Positions 48,616 to 60,173 of a stretch of 64,000 bases of DNA are shown piece by piece (position 1 is the stretch's first letter; every line of letters starts with the position of its first letter). The DNA lies in contig NC_065570.1 in assembly GCF_937616625.2 (NCBI RefSeq), positions 73,931,665-73,995,664 of the forward strand. The letters run 5' to 3'. Source of the DNA: Mercurialis annua. Lineage: Eukaryota > Streptophyta > Magnoliopsida > Malpighiales > Euphorbiaceae. The notes beneath the pieces were generated by a model. The model worked only from the letters and a program-made list of their open reading frames with translations, was not told the DNA's origin and did not search any database. The position numbers were made by a program, and so were the translations under genes.

Positions 48616-50688
48616 TTGGTAATCAAACTTTTTTTAGTCAGCGTTTTGGTAGCCCGAAGTAGGCTAGAAAAGGGATTTTTGAAAAGTTGAGTTTAACTAG
48701 GAATTTTGTTAGCTCGATAAGTTATCGGTTATTCGAACAACTTTTCTAGTTGGGATTATTTAAAATAATAGAAAAGTTATTTGATAAATTAATTATTGTT
48801 TTATCCCATTTTTGGGGCTTTTCTGCATTCCCCAAAACAGCTCAGGGAGGGGAGTTTGGGTGCGTTTTTTGACCCCTTACGCGTACCGAATCAAGTTGGA
48901 ACCTAAACGGAAGTTTTAGACAGTGTTGCAGACAATAAAAATGTCTATATAGTTTTGTAATCAGACTGTTTTAAGTAAGTGGTTTGATAGCCCGAAATAG
49001 GATAAAAAAGAGATTTTTGAAAAGTTGTGTTTAACTAGGAATTTTGTTAGCTCGATAAATTATCGGTTATTCGGACAACGTTTCTAGTTGGGATTATTGA
49101 AAATAATATATAAGTTATTTGATAAGTTAATTATCGTTTTATCCTGTTTTTGGGGCTAGTCTGCATTCCCAAAAACAGCTCAGGGAGGAGAGTTTGGGTG
49201 TATTTTTTGACCCCCTACGCGTACCGGATGAAGTTGGAACTCAAACGGAAGTTGTAGAAGGTGTTTAAGAAAATAAGAATATTCAATTAGTTTGGTAATC
49301 AGACTGTATTAAGTAAGCGTTTTCATAGCCCGAAATAGGCTAGAAAAGGGATTTTCGAAAAGTTGAGTTTAACTACGAATTTTGTTAGCTCGATAATTTT
49401 TTTGTTATTCGGACAATGTTTCTAGTTGGGATTATTTATAATCATAGAAAAGTGATTTGATAAATAAATTATCGTTTTATCCCGTTTTGGGGACTTTTCT
49501 GCATTCCCCAAAATTGCTCAAGGAGGGGAATTTGGGTGCGTTTATTGACCCCCTACGTGTACTAGATGAAGTTGGAACCTAAGCGGAAGTTATCGATGGT
49601 GTTTCGGAAAATAAGAATGTTCATTTGGTTTGGTAATCAGATTAATTTAAGTTAGCGTTTTGATAGCCCGAAGTAGGCTAGAAAAGGGATTTTTGAAAAG
49701 TTGAGTTTAATTAGGAATTTTGTTAGCTCGATAAGATTAGGTTATTCAGACAACGGTTCTAGTTGGGATTAATTATAATCATAGAAAAGTTATTTGAAAA
49801 ATAAATTATCGTTTTATCCCGTTTTTGGGGCTTTTCTGCATCCCCCAAAATAGCGCAGGGAGGGGAGTTTGGGTGCTTTTTTTTTACCCCCTACGCGTAC
49901 CGGATGAAGTTGGAAGCTGAACAAAAGTTTTAGACGGTGTTGCAGAAAATAAGAATGTCCAATTAGTTTGGTAATTAGACTGTTTTAAGTAAACGTTTTG
50001 ATAGCCCGAAGTAGGCTAGAAAAGGAATTTTTGAAAAGTTGAGTTTAACTAGGAATTTTGTTAGCTCGATAATTTATCGGTTATTCGGACAACGTTTCTA
50101 GTTGGGATTATTGAAAATCATATAAAAGTTATTTGATAAATTAATTATCGTTTTATCCTGTTTTTGGGGCTAGTTTGCATTCCCAAAAACAGCTCAGGGA
50201 GGAGAGTTTGGGTGTGTTTTTTGACCCCCTACGCGTACCGGATGAAGTTGGAACTTAAACAGAAGTTTTAGAAGGTGTTTAAGAAAATAAGAATATTCAA
50301 TTAGTTTGGTAATCAGACTGTATTAAGTAAGCGTTTTGATAGCCCGAAATAGACTAGAAAAGGGATTTTTGAAAAGTTGAGTTTAACTAGGAATTTTGTT
50401 AGCTCGATAATTTATTTGTTATTCGGACAATGTTTCTAGTTGGGATTATTTATAATCATAGAAAAGTGATTTGATAAATAAATTATTTATTTATCCCTTT
50501 TTGGGACTTTTCTGCATTCCCTAAAATTGCTAAGGGAGAGGAATTTGGGTGCGTTTATTGACCCCCTACGTGTACCGGATGAGGATGGAACCTCAACGGA
50601 AGTTTTAGACGGTGTTGCAGAAAATAAGAATGTTCAATTTGTTTGGTAATCAGACCGTTTTATGTAAGTGTTTTGATACCCTGAAATA
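48616..50688 (+). repeat. Satellite array between the CACTA and LTR elements
   Basis: Six or so monomers in the same orientation as the left block. The first is the right half of the monomer split by the CACTA insertion: its GGTAATCAAACTTTTTTTAG marker and the AAGTTTTTAACGGTG on the left side match one monomer type (compare 26,080-26,130). No gene. Confidence 0.93.
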
Positions 50689-50911
50689 TGTTAGAAATAA
50701 TTAAAAATTAGATTGTTAGTCGTTATTTGAATTTAAAATAAGTCAATATTCTATCTAAGATATTCCTATTATCTCTAAGTTAAAATATTTTAGTAGTTTA
50801 TTCAGATTTTATTGTTAGGAAATTGCCTATAAAAGGCTATGATGTGTTATTGTAAATTAATAAGAAAATCAGTATTATTTTCCATCTCATTATTGTTCTT
50901 AAATTTCAACA
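50689..50911 (+). repeat. 5' LTR, retroelement copy 1
   Basis: It begins TGTTAGAAATAATT and ends AAATTTCAACA, with the usual TG...CA ends. A TATA box candidate TATAAAAG at 50,828-50,835 would place the transcript start some 30 bp downstream, inside the LTR. Confidence 0.95.
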
Positions 50912-50925
50912 TGGTATCGGAACCA
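50912..50925 (+). promoter_or_regulatory. Primer-binding site
   Basis: TGGTATCGGAACCA immediately follows the 5' LTR. It is close to the TGGTATCAGAGC type complementary to the initiator methionine tRNA 3' end, the usual primer of plant copia elements. Confidence 0.85.
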
Positions 50926-50972
50926 TAAATAATTCTGAGAGTTTGTGAGAAGTGAAATACAAAAAAAAATAA

Positions 50973-51143
50973 ATGGAGAGTGAAATATCGCTTCCATATT
51001 TAGCAGTTCCAATTTTTGATGGTGACAATTATCAAGCATGGGTTGTCAAAATTACTGTCAATCTTGAAGCGTTGGATTTCTGGGAGGCAATTGAAGAAAA
51101 CTATGCAAAAATGGCGGAAGTCGAAGAAGAAACTTTATTATAA
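50973..51143 (+). pseudogene. Truncated copia-type gag N-terminus (56 codons)
   Basis: ATG at 50,973, TAA at 51,141-51,143. The product contains VPIFDGDNYQAW near residue 12 and LDFWEAIEENY near 34, which resemble the start of plant copia gag proteins (F-x-G-x-N-Y-x-x-W followed by L-W-x-x-x-E). The frame ends there; the rest of gag, the zinc knuckle and all of pol are absent. The following ~150 bp hold degenerate repeats of AGAAGTGCT/GAGATGTGCA and no frame. It could be a vestige kept because RNA packaging signals lie here, which is inference. Confidence 0.75.
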
Positions 51144-51299
51144 TTTTGTTGGTGAGATGTGCACTAAAAGATGATTTGGAGAGAAAGTGCTCCTACAGTG
51201 AAAATGATGAGATGTGCATCATAGTGAAGAGAAGTGCTTCATCAAAATTGAAGATGAGAGAAGTGCTCATGAAATTTTAATTTTATGCCATTTTTAATT

Positions 51300-51531
51300 A
51301 AGGGAAAATGTTAGAAATAATTAAAAATTAGATTGTTAGTCGTTATTTGAATTTAAAATAAGTCAATATTCTATCTAAAATATTCCTATTATCTCTAAGT
51401 TAAAATATTTTAGTAGTTTATTCAGATTTTATTGTTATGAAATTGCCTATAAAAGGCTATGATGTGTTATTGTAAATTAATAAGAAAATCAGTATTATTT
51501 TCCATCTCATTATTGTTCTTAAATTTCAACA
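51300..51531 (+). repeat. Polypurine tract and 3' LTR, retroelement copy 1
   Basis: The polypurine tract AAGGGAAAA (51,300-51,308) directly precedes the 3' LTR (51,309-51,531, 223 bp), which ends TTCAACA before the AAATA target repeat. The tract primes plus-strand synthesis in LTR elements. Confidence 0.93.
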
Positions 51532-53599
51532 AAATAGGCAAGAAAAGAGATTTTTGAAAAGTTGCGTTTAATTAGGAAATATTGCTACCTCGATAAGCTA
51601 TCGGTTATTCGGACAACGTTTCTAGTTGGGATTAATAAAAATCATAGAAATGTGATTTGATAGATTAATTATCGTTTTATCCCGTTTTGGGGCTTTTCTG
51701 CATTCCTTAAAACAGCTCAGGGAGGGGAGTTTAGGTGCGTTTTTTGACCCCCTACGCGTACCGGATGAAGTTGGAAGCTGAACAAAAGTTTTAGACGGTG
51801 TTGCAGTCAATGAGAATGTCCAATTAGTTTGGTAATCAGACTTATTTTAGTCAGCGTTTTGATAGCCCGAAGTAGGCTAGAAAAGGGATTTTTAAAAAGT
51901 TGAGTTTAACTAGGAATTTTGTTAGCTCGATAAGTTATCGGTTATTCGAAAAACGTTTCTAGTTGGGATTATTTAAAATAATAGAAAAGTTATTTGATAA
52001 ATTAATTATTGTTTTATCCCATTTTTTGGGGCTTTTCTGCATTCCCCAAAACAGCTCAGGGAGGGGAGTTTGGGTGCGTTTTTTGACCCCTTACGCGTAC
52101 CGAATCAAGTTGGAACCTAATAACGGAAGTTTTAGACAGTGTTGCAGACAATAAAAATGTCTATATAGTTTTGTAATCAGACTGTTTTAAGTAAGTGGTT
52201 TGATAGCCCGAAATAGGATAGAAAATGGATTTTTGAAAAGTTGTGTTTAACTAGGAATTTTGTTAGCTCGATAAATTATCGGTTATTCGGACAACGTTTC
52301 TAGTTGGGATTATTGAAAATCATATAAAAGTTATTTGATAAATTAATTATCGTTTTATCCTTTTTTGGGGCTAGTCTGCATTCCCCAAAATAGCTCAGGG
52401 AGGAGAGTTTGGGTGTGTTTTTTGACCCCCTACGCGTACCGGATGAAGTTGGAACTTCAACGGAAGTCTTAGAAGGTGTTGAAGAAAATAAGAATATTCA
52501 ATTATTTTGGTAATCAAACTGTTTTAAGTAAGCGTTTTGATAACCCGAAGTAGGCTAGAAAAGGGATTTTTGAAAAGTTGAATTTAACTAGGAATTTTGT
52601 TAGCTCGATAATTTATTTGTTATTCGGACAATGTTTCTAGTTGGGATTATTTATAATCATAGAAAAGTGATTTGATAAATAAATTATCATTTTATCCCGT
52701 TTTTGGGACTTTTCTGCATTCCCCAAAATTGCTCAGGGAGGGGAATTTGGGTGCGTTTATTGACCCCCTATGTGTACCAGATGAAGTTGGAACCTAAGCG
52801 GAAGTTATCGATGGTGTTTCGGAAAATAAGAATGGTCATTTGGTTTGGTAATCAGATTAATTTAAGTTAGCGTTTTAATAGCCCGAAGAAGGCTAGAAAA
52901 GGGATTTTTGAAAAGTTGATTTTAATTAGGAATTTTGTTAGCTCGATAAGTTGTTTGTTATTCGGACAATGTTTCTAGTTGGGATAATTTATAATCATAG
53001 AAAAGTAATTTGATAAATAAATTATCGTTTTATCCCGTTTTTGGGACTTTTCTGCATTCCCCAAAATTGCTCAGGGAGGGGAATTTGGGGGCGTTTATTG
53101 ACCCCCTACGTGTACCAGATGAAGTTGGAACCTAAGCGGAAGTTATTGATGGTGTTTCTGAAAATAATAATGTTCATTTGGTTTGATAATGAGATTAAAT
53201 TAAGTTAGCGTTTTGATAGCCCGAAGTAGGCTAGAAAAGGGATTTTTGAAAAGTTGAGTTTAATTAGGAATTTTGTTAGCTCGATAAGTTTAGGTTATTC
53301 AGACAACGTTTCTAGTTGGGATTAATTATAATCATAGAAAAGTTATTTGATAAATAAATTATCGTTTTATCCCGTTTTTGGGGCTTTTCTACATCCCCAA
53401 AATAGCTCAGGGAGGGGAGTTTGGGTGCTTTTTTTGACCCCCTACGCGTACCGGATGAAGTTAAAAGCTAAACAAAAGTTTTAGACGGTGTTGCAGAAAA
53501 TAAGAATGTCCAATAAGTAAACGTTTTGATAGCCCGAAGTAGGCTAGAAAAAGAATTTTTGAAAAGTTGAGTTTAACTAGGAATTTTGTTAGCTCGATA

Positions 53600-55602
53600 A
53601 TTTATTGGTTATTCGGATAATGTTTATAGTTGGGATTATTTATAATCATAGAAAAGTGATTTGATAAATAAATAACTTATTTATCCCTTTTTGGGACTTT
53701 TCTGCATTCCCTAAAATTGCTAAGGGAGAGGAATTTGGGTGCGTTTATTGACCCCCTACGTGTACCGGATGAAGATGGAACCTCAACGGAAGTTTTAGAC
53801 GGTGTTGCAGAAAATAAGAATGTTCAATTTGTTTGGTAATCAGACCATTTTATGTAAGTGTTTTGATACCCTGAAGTAGGCAAGAAAATGAATTTTTGAA
53901 AAGTTGCGTTTAATTAGGAATATTGTTATCTCGATAAGTTATCGGTTATTCGGACAATGTTTCTAGTTGGGATTAATAAAAATCATAGAAATGTGATTTG
54001 ATAGATTAATTATCGTTTTATCCCGTTTTTGGGGCTTTTCTGCATTCCTTAAAACAGCTTAGGGAGGGGAGTTTAGGTGCGTTTTTTGACCCCTACGCAT
54101 ACCGGATGAAGTTGGAAGCTGAACAAAAAGTTTTAGACGGTGTTGCAGTCAATAAGAATGTCTAATTAGTTTGGTAATCAGACTTTTTTTAGTCAGCGTT
54201 TAAATAGCCCAAAGTAGGCTAGAAAAGGAATTTTTAAAAGTTGAGTTTAACTAGGAATTTTGTTAGCTCGATAAGTTATCGGTTATTCGAACAACGTTTC
54301 TAGTTGGGATTATTTAAAATAATAGAAAAGTTATTTGATAAATTAATTATTGTTTTATCCCATTTTTGGGACTTTTCTGCATTCCCCAAAACAGCTCAGG
54401 GAGGGGAGTTTGGGTGCGTTCTTTGAACCCTTACGCGTACCAGATCAAGTTGGAACCTAAACGGAAGTTTTAGACAGTGTTGCAGACAATAAAAAAGTCT
54501 ATTTAGTTTTGTAATCAGACTGTTTTAAGTAAGTGCTTTGATAGCCCGAAATAGGATTGAAAAGGGATTTTTGAAAAGTTGTGTTTAACTAGGAATTTTG
54601 TTAGCTCGATAAATTATCGGTTATTCGGACAACGTTTCTAGTTGGGATTATTGAAAATCATATAAAAGTTATTTGATAAATTAATTATCGTTTTATCCTG
54701 TTTTTGGGGCTGGTCTGCATTCCCCAAAAACAGCTCAGGGAGGAGAGTTTGGGTGTGTTTTTTGACCCCCTATGCGTACCGGATGAAGTTGGAACTTCAA
54801 CGGAAGTTTTAGAAGGTGTTGAATAAAATAAGAATATTCAATTATTTTGGTAATCAAACTGTTTTATGTAAGCGTTTTGATAGCCCGAAGTAGGCTAGAA
54901 AAGGGATTTTTGAAAAGTTGAGTTTAACTAGGAATTTTGTTAGCTCGATAAGTTATTTGTTATTCGGACAATGTTTTTAGTTGGGATAATTTATAATCAT
55001 AGAAAAGTGATGTGATAAATAAATTATCGTTTTATCCCGTTTTTGGGAATTTTCTGCATTCCCCAAAATTGCTCAGGGAGGGGAATTTGGGTGCATTTAT
55101 TGACCCCCTACGTTTACCAGATGAAGTTGGAACATAAGCGGATGTTATCGATGGTGTTTTGGAAAATAATAATGTTCATTTGGTTTGGTAATCAGATTAA
55201 TTTAAGTTAGCGTTTTGATAGCCCGAAGTAGGCTAGAAAAGGGATTTTTGAAAAGTTGAGTTTAATTAGGAATTTTGTTAGCTCGATAAGTTTAGGTTAT
55301 TCGGACAACGTTTTTAGTTGGGATTAATTATAATCGTAGAAAAGTTATTTGATAAATAAATTATCGTTTTATCCCGTTTTTTGGGCTTTTCTGCATCCCC
55401 CAAAATAGCTCAGGGAGGGGAGTTTGGGTGCTTTTTTTGACCCCCTACGCTTACCGGATGAAGTTGGAAGCTGAACAAAAGTTTTAGACAGTGTTGCAGA
55501 AAATAAGAATGTCCAATAAGTAAACGTTTTGATAGCCCGAAGTAGGCTAGAAAAGGAATTTTTGAAAAGCTGAGTTTAACTAGGAATTTTGTTAGCTCGA
55601 TA
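53600..55602 (+). repeat. 2.0-kb hexamer unit, copy 1
   Basis: Repeated at an offset of about 2002-2003 bp. It is six monomers, one shortened by 25 bp (GTCCAATAAGTAAACG near 55,507). The crossover region lies between 55,573 and about 55,613, judged from AGCTGAG at 55,568 and 57,571 and TTATTCGG/TTATACGG at 55,610/57,613. A distinctive GATGTGATAAAT at ~55,010 recurs at ~57,012. Confidence 0.82.
54253..54590 (+). repeat. Representative intact satellite monomer (338 bp)
   Basis: One full period counted from AGGAATTTTG to the base before the next AGGAATTTTG. Reading along it there are three short dyads: GATAA/TTATC-like near position 90 of the unit, a GGG/CCC stem flanked by T and A runs near 115-145, and TAGCC/GGCTA-like near 310. 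A G-rich box (CAGGGAGGGGAGTTTGGG) follows the second dyad. Neighbouring units are 338-339 bp. The length is close to twice a plant nucleosomal repeat, but I see no internal half-length repetition. Confidence 0.9.
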
Positions 55603-57605
55603 ATTTATTGGTTATTCGGATAATGTTTATAGTTGGGATTATTTATAATCATAGAAAAGTGATTTGATAAATAAATAACTTATTTATCCCTTTTTGGGAC
55701 TTTTCTGCATTGCCTAAAATTGCTAAGGGAGAGGAATTTGGGTGCGTTTATTGACCCCCTACGTGTACCGGATGAAGATGGAACCTCAATGGAAGTTTTA
55801 GACGGTGTTGCAGAAAATAAGAATGTTCAATTTGTTTGGTAATCAGACCATTTTATGTAAGTGTTTTGATACCCTGAAGTAGGCAAGAAAATGAATTTTT
55901 GAAAAGTTGCGTTTAATTAGGAATATTGTTATCTCGATAAGTTATCGGTTATTCGGACAATGTTTCTAGTTGGGATTAATAAAAATCATAGAAATGTGAT
56001 TTGATAGATTAATTATCGTTTTATCCCGTTTTTGGGGCTTTTCTGCATTCCTTAAAACAGCTTAGGGAGGGGAGTTTAGGTGCGTTTTTTGACCCCTACG
56101 CGTACCGGATGAAGTTGGAAGCTGAACAAAAAGTTTTAGACGGTGTTGCAGTCAATAAGAATGTCTAATTAGTTTGGTAATCAGACTTTTTTTAGTCAGC
56201 GTTTAAATAGCCCAAAGTAGGCTAGAAAAGGAATTTTTAAAAGTTGAGTTTAACTAGGAATTTTGTTAGCTCGATAAGTTATCGGTTATTCGAACAACGT
56301 TTCTAGTTGGGATTATTTAAAATAATAGAAAAGTTATTTGATAAATTAATTATTGTTTTATCCCATTTTTGGGACTTTTCTGCATTCCCCAAAACAGCTC
56401 AGGGAGGGGAGTTTGGGTGCGTTCTTTGAACCCTTACGCGTACCAGATCAAGTTGGAACCTAAACGGAAGTTTTAGACAGTGTTGCAGACAATAAAAAAG
56501 TCTATTTAGTTTTGTAATCAGACTGTTTTAAGTAAGTGCTTTGATAGCCCGAAATAGGATTGAAAAGGGATTTTTGAAAAGTTGTGTTTAACTAGGAATT
56601 TTGTTAGCTCGATAAATTATCGGTTATTCGGACAACGTTTCTAGTTGAGATTATTGAAAATCATATAAAAGTTATTTGATAAATTAATTATCGTTTTATC
56701 CTGTTTTTGGGGCTGGTCTGCATTCCCCAAAAACAGCTCAGGGAGGAGAGTTTGGGTGTGTTTTTTGACCCCCTATGCGTACCGGATGAAGTTGGAACTT
56801 CAACGGAAGTTTTAGAAGGTGTTGAATAAAATAAGAATATTCAATTATTTTGGTAATCAAACTGTTTTATGTAAGCGATTTGATAGCCCGAAGTAGGCTA
56901 GAAAAGGGATTTTTGAAAAGTTGAGTTTAACTAGGAATTTTGTTAGCTCGATAAGTTATTTGTTATTCGGACAATGTTTTTAGTTGGGATAATTTATAAT
57001 CATAGAAAAGTGATGTGATAAATAAATTATCGTTTTATCCCGTTTTTGGGAATTTTCTGCATTCCCCAAAATTGCTCAGGGAGGGGAATTTGGGTGCATT
57101 TATTGACCCCCTACGTTTACCAGATGAAGTTGGAACATAAGTGGATGTTATCGATGGTGTTTTGGAAAATAATAATGTTCATTTGGTTTGGTAATCAGAT
57201 TAATTTAAGTTAGCGTTTTGATAGCCCGAAGTAGGCTAGAAAAGGGATTTTTGAAAAGTTGAGTTTAATTAGGAATTTTGTTAGCTCGATAAGTTTAGGT
57301 TATTCGGACAACGTTTTTAGTTGGGATTAATTATAATCGTAGAAAAGTTATTTGATAAATAAATTATCGTTTTATCCCGTTTTTTGGGCTTTTCTGCATC
57401 CCCCAAAATAGCTCAGGGAGGGGAGTTTGGGTGCTTTTTTTGACCCCCTACGCTTACCGGATGAAGTTGGAAGCTGAACAAAAGTTTTAGACAGTGTTGC
57501 AGAAAATAAGAATGTCCAATAAGTAAACGTTTTGATAGCCCGAAGTAGGCTAGAAAAGGAATTTTTGAAAAGCTGAGTTTAACTAGGAATTTTGTTAGCT
57601 CGATA
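55603..57605 (+). repeat. 2.0-kb hexamer unit, copy 2
   Basis: Collinear with 53,600-55,602, including the unusual CGTTTAAATAGCCCAAAG (near 54,200 and 56,200) and TTCTTTGAACCC (near 54,420 and 56,423). After it the monomer order changes. Confidence 0.82.
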
Positions 57606-58049
57606 ATTTATTGGTTATACGGATAATGTTTATAGTTGGGATTATTTATATTCATAGAAAAGTGATTTGATAAATAAATTATTTAATTATCCCTTTTTGG
57701 GACTTTTCTGCATTCCCTAAAATTGCTAAGGGAGAGGAATTTGGGTGCGTTTATTGACCCCGTACGTGTACCGGATGAAGATGGAACATCAACGGAAGTT
57801 TTAGACGGTGTTGCAGAAAATAAGAATGTTCAATTTGTTTGGTAATCAGACCGTTTTATGTAAGTGTTTTGATACCCTGAAGTAGGCAAGAAAAGGGATT
57901 TTTGAAAAGTTGCGTTTAATTAGGAATATTGTTACCTCGATAAGTTATCGGTTATTCGGACAACGTTTCTAGTTGGGATTAATAAAAATCATAGAAATGT
58001 GATTTGATAGATTAATTATCGTTTTATCCCGTTTTTGGGGCTTTTGTGC

Positions 58050-58075
58050 ATTCCTTAAATCATATAAAAGTTATT
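58050..58075 (+). other. Out-of-register monomer fusion shared with ~45,036
   Basis: CATTCCTTAAA is joined directly to TCATATAAAAGTTATT, whereas a normal monomer continues CATTCCTTAAAACAGCTC. The same join is at 45,026-45,050. The preceding monomers at both places also share TTATACGGATAATG and TATTTATATTCATAG (44,637 and 57,613), so the two regions descend from one rearrangement. Confidence 0.8.
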
Positions 58076-58330
58076 TGATAAATTAATTATCGTTTTATCC
58101 TGTTTTTGGGGCTAGTCTGCATTCCCAAAAACAGCTCAGGGAGCAGAGTTTAGGTGTGTTTTTTGACCCCCTACGCGTACCGGATGAAGTTGGAACTTAA
58201 ACGGAAGTTTTAGAAGGTGTTGAAGAAAATAAGAATATTCAATTAGTTTGGTAATCAGACTGTTTTAAGTAAGTGTTTTGATAGCCCGAAGTAGGCTAGA
58301 AAAGGGATTTTTGAAAAGTTGAGTTTAACT

Positions 58331-59030
58331 AGGAATTTAACTAGGAATTTTGTTAGCTCGATAATTTATCGGTTATTCGGACAACGTTTCTAGTTGGGAT
58401 TATTGAAAATCATATAAAAGTTATTTGATAAATTAATTATCGTTTTATCCTGTTTTTGGGGCTAGTTTGCATTCCCAAAAACAGCTCAGGGAGGAGAGTT
58501 TGGGTGTGTTTTTTGACCCCCTACGCGTACCGGATGAAGTTGGAACTTAAACAGAAGTTTTAGAAGGTGTTTAAGAAAATAAGAATATTCAATTAGTTTG
58601 GTAATCAGACTGTATTAAGTAAGCGTTTTGATAGCCCGAAATAGACTAGAAAAGGGATTTTTGAAAAGTTGAGTTTAACTAGGAATTTAACTAGGAATTT
58701 TGTTAGCTCGATAATTTATCGGTTATTCGGACAACGTTTCTAGTTGGGATTATTGAAAATCATATAAAAGTTATTTGATAAATTAATTATCGTTTTATCC
58801 TGTTTTTGGGGCTAGTTTGCATTCCCAAAAACAGCTCAGGGAGGAGAGTTTGGGTGTGTTTTTTGACCCCCTACGCGTACCGGATGAAGTTGGAACTTAA
58901 ACAGAAGTTTTAGAAGGTGTTTAAGAAAATAAGAATATTCAATTAGTTTGGTAATCAGACTGTATTAAGTAAGCGTTTTGATAGCCCGAAATAGACTAGA
59001 AAAGGGATTTTTGAAAAGTTGAGTTTAACT
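58331..59030 (+). repeat. Perfect 350-bp tandem duplication (58331-58680, 58681-59030)
   Basis: Two consecutive units appear identical over 350 bp. Each is a normal monomer with 12 extra bases, because AACTAGGAATTT is doubled at its start. The next monomer (59,031) lacks the extra bases. This is the smallest and apparently youngest tandem step in the window. At least the first unit has no counterpart upstream of 50,047. Confidence 0.88.
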
Positions 59031-59330
59031 AGGAATTTTGTTAGCTCGATAATTTATTTGTTATTCGGACAATGTTTCTAGTTGGGATTATTTATAATCA
59101 TAGAAAAGTGATTTGATAAATAAATTATTTATTTATCCCTTTTTGGGACTTTTCTGCATTCCCTAAAATTGCTAAGGGAGAGGAATTTGGGTGCGTTTAT
59201 TGACCCCCTACGTGTACCGGATGAGGATGGAACCTCAACGGAAGTTTTAGACGGTGTTGCAGAAAATAAGAATGTTCAATTTGTTTGGTAATCAGACCGT
59301 TTTATGTAAGTGTTTTGATACCTTGAAATA

Positions 59331-59553
59331 TGTTAGAAATAATTAAAAATTAGATTGTTAGTCGTTATTTGAATTTAAAATAAGTCAATATTCTATCTAA
59401 GATATTCCTATTATCTCTAAGTTAAAATATTTTAGTAGTTTATTCAGATTTTATTGTTAGGAAATTGCCTATAAAAGGCTATGATGTGTTATTGTAAATT
59501 AATAAGAAAATCAGTATTATTTTCCATCTCATTATTGTTCTTAAATTTCAACA
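59331..59553 (+). repeat. 5' LTR, retroelement copy 2
   Basis: 223 bp, TGTTAG...TTCAACA. TATAAAAG at 59,470-59,477. The primer-binding site TGGTATCGGAACCA follows at 59,554-59,567. Confidence 0.94.
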
Positions 59554-59614
59554 TGGTATCGGAACCATAAATAATTCTGAGAGTTTGTGAGAAGTGAAAT
59601 ACAAAAAAAAATAA

Positions 59615-59785
59615 ATGGAGAGTGAAATATCGCTTCCATATTTAGCAGTTCCAATTTTTGATGGTGACAATTATCAAGCATGGGTTGTCAAAATTACTGT
59701 CAATCTTGAAGCGTTGGATTTCTGGGAGGCAATTGAAGAAAACTATGCAAAAATGGCGGAAGTCGAAGAAGAAACTTTATTATAA
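59615..59785 (+). pseudogene. Truncated copia-type gag N-terminus, copy 2
   Basis: Same 56-codon fragment as at 50,973, with the FDGDNYQAW motif and the same TAA. No difference seen from copy 1. Non-autonomous remnant with no pol domains. Confidence 0.74.
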
Positions 59786-59941
59786 TTTTGTTGGTGAGAT
59801 GTGCACTAAAAGATGATTTGGAGAGAAAGTGCTCCTACAGTGAAAATGATGAGATGTGCATCATAGTGAAGAGAAGTGCTTCATCAAAATTGAAGATGAG
59901 AGAAGTGCTCATGAAATTTTAATTTTATGCCATTTTTAATT

Positions 59942-60173
59942 AAGGGAAAATGTTAGAAATAATTAAAAATTAGATTGTTAGTCGTTATTTGAATTTAAAA
60001 TAAGTCAATATTCTATCTAAAATATTCCTATTATCTCTAAGTTAAAATATTTTAGTAGTTTATTCAGATTTTATTGTTATGAAATTGCCTATAAAAGGCT
60101 ATGATGTGTTATTGTAAATTAATAAGAAAATCAGTATTATTTTCCATCTCATTATTGTTCTTAAATTTCAACA
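59942..60173 (+). repeat. Polypurine tract and 3' LTR, retroelement copy 2
   Basis: AAGGGAAAA at 59,942-59,950, then the 223-bp 3' LTR 59,951-60,173. Confidence 0.92.

Larger units (their letters stand above)
50689..51531 (+). mobile_element. Miniature Ty1/copia-type LTR retrotransposon, copy 1
   Basis: An 843-bp element with two 223-bp LTRs (TGTTAG...TTCAACA), a primer-binding site directly after the 5' LTR, a 56-residue gag fragment, and a polypurine tract before the 3' LTR. A 5-bp target duplication AAATA flanks it (50,684-50,688 and 51,532-51,536). There is no protease, integrase or reverse transcriptase, so it is a TRIM-like non-autonomous element. The LTRs differ at two positions (GATATTCC/AATATTCC and GTTAGGAA/GTTATGAA). 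Confidence 0.95.
50047..58688 (+). repeat. 8.64-kb higher-order repeat, copy 1
   Basis: Landmarks repeat at exactly 8,642 bp (50,689/59,331 for the LTR element, 51,622/60,264 and 51,963/60,605 in satellite). It contains about 23 monomers, the LTR element and a 2.0-kb internal tandem duplication. The left edge is approximate: upstream of 50,041 the two copies have different monomers. Confidence 0.9.
59331..60173 (+). mobile_element. Miniature Ty1/copia-type LTR retrotransposon, copy 2
   Basis: Same 843-bp element, same satellite position and same AAATA target duplication (59,326-59,330 and 60,174-60,178) as copy 1, exactly 8,642 bp away. It also carries the same two differences between its LTRs. 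It was therefore copied as part of the higher-order repeat, not by retrotransposition. Confidence 0.95.

Noticed and set aside
47891..48690. Four frames of 61-95 codons across the CACTA end
   Set aside because: They are products of purine-rich tandem repeats and subterminal palindromes and overlap each other on both strands.
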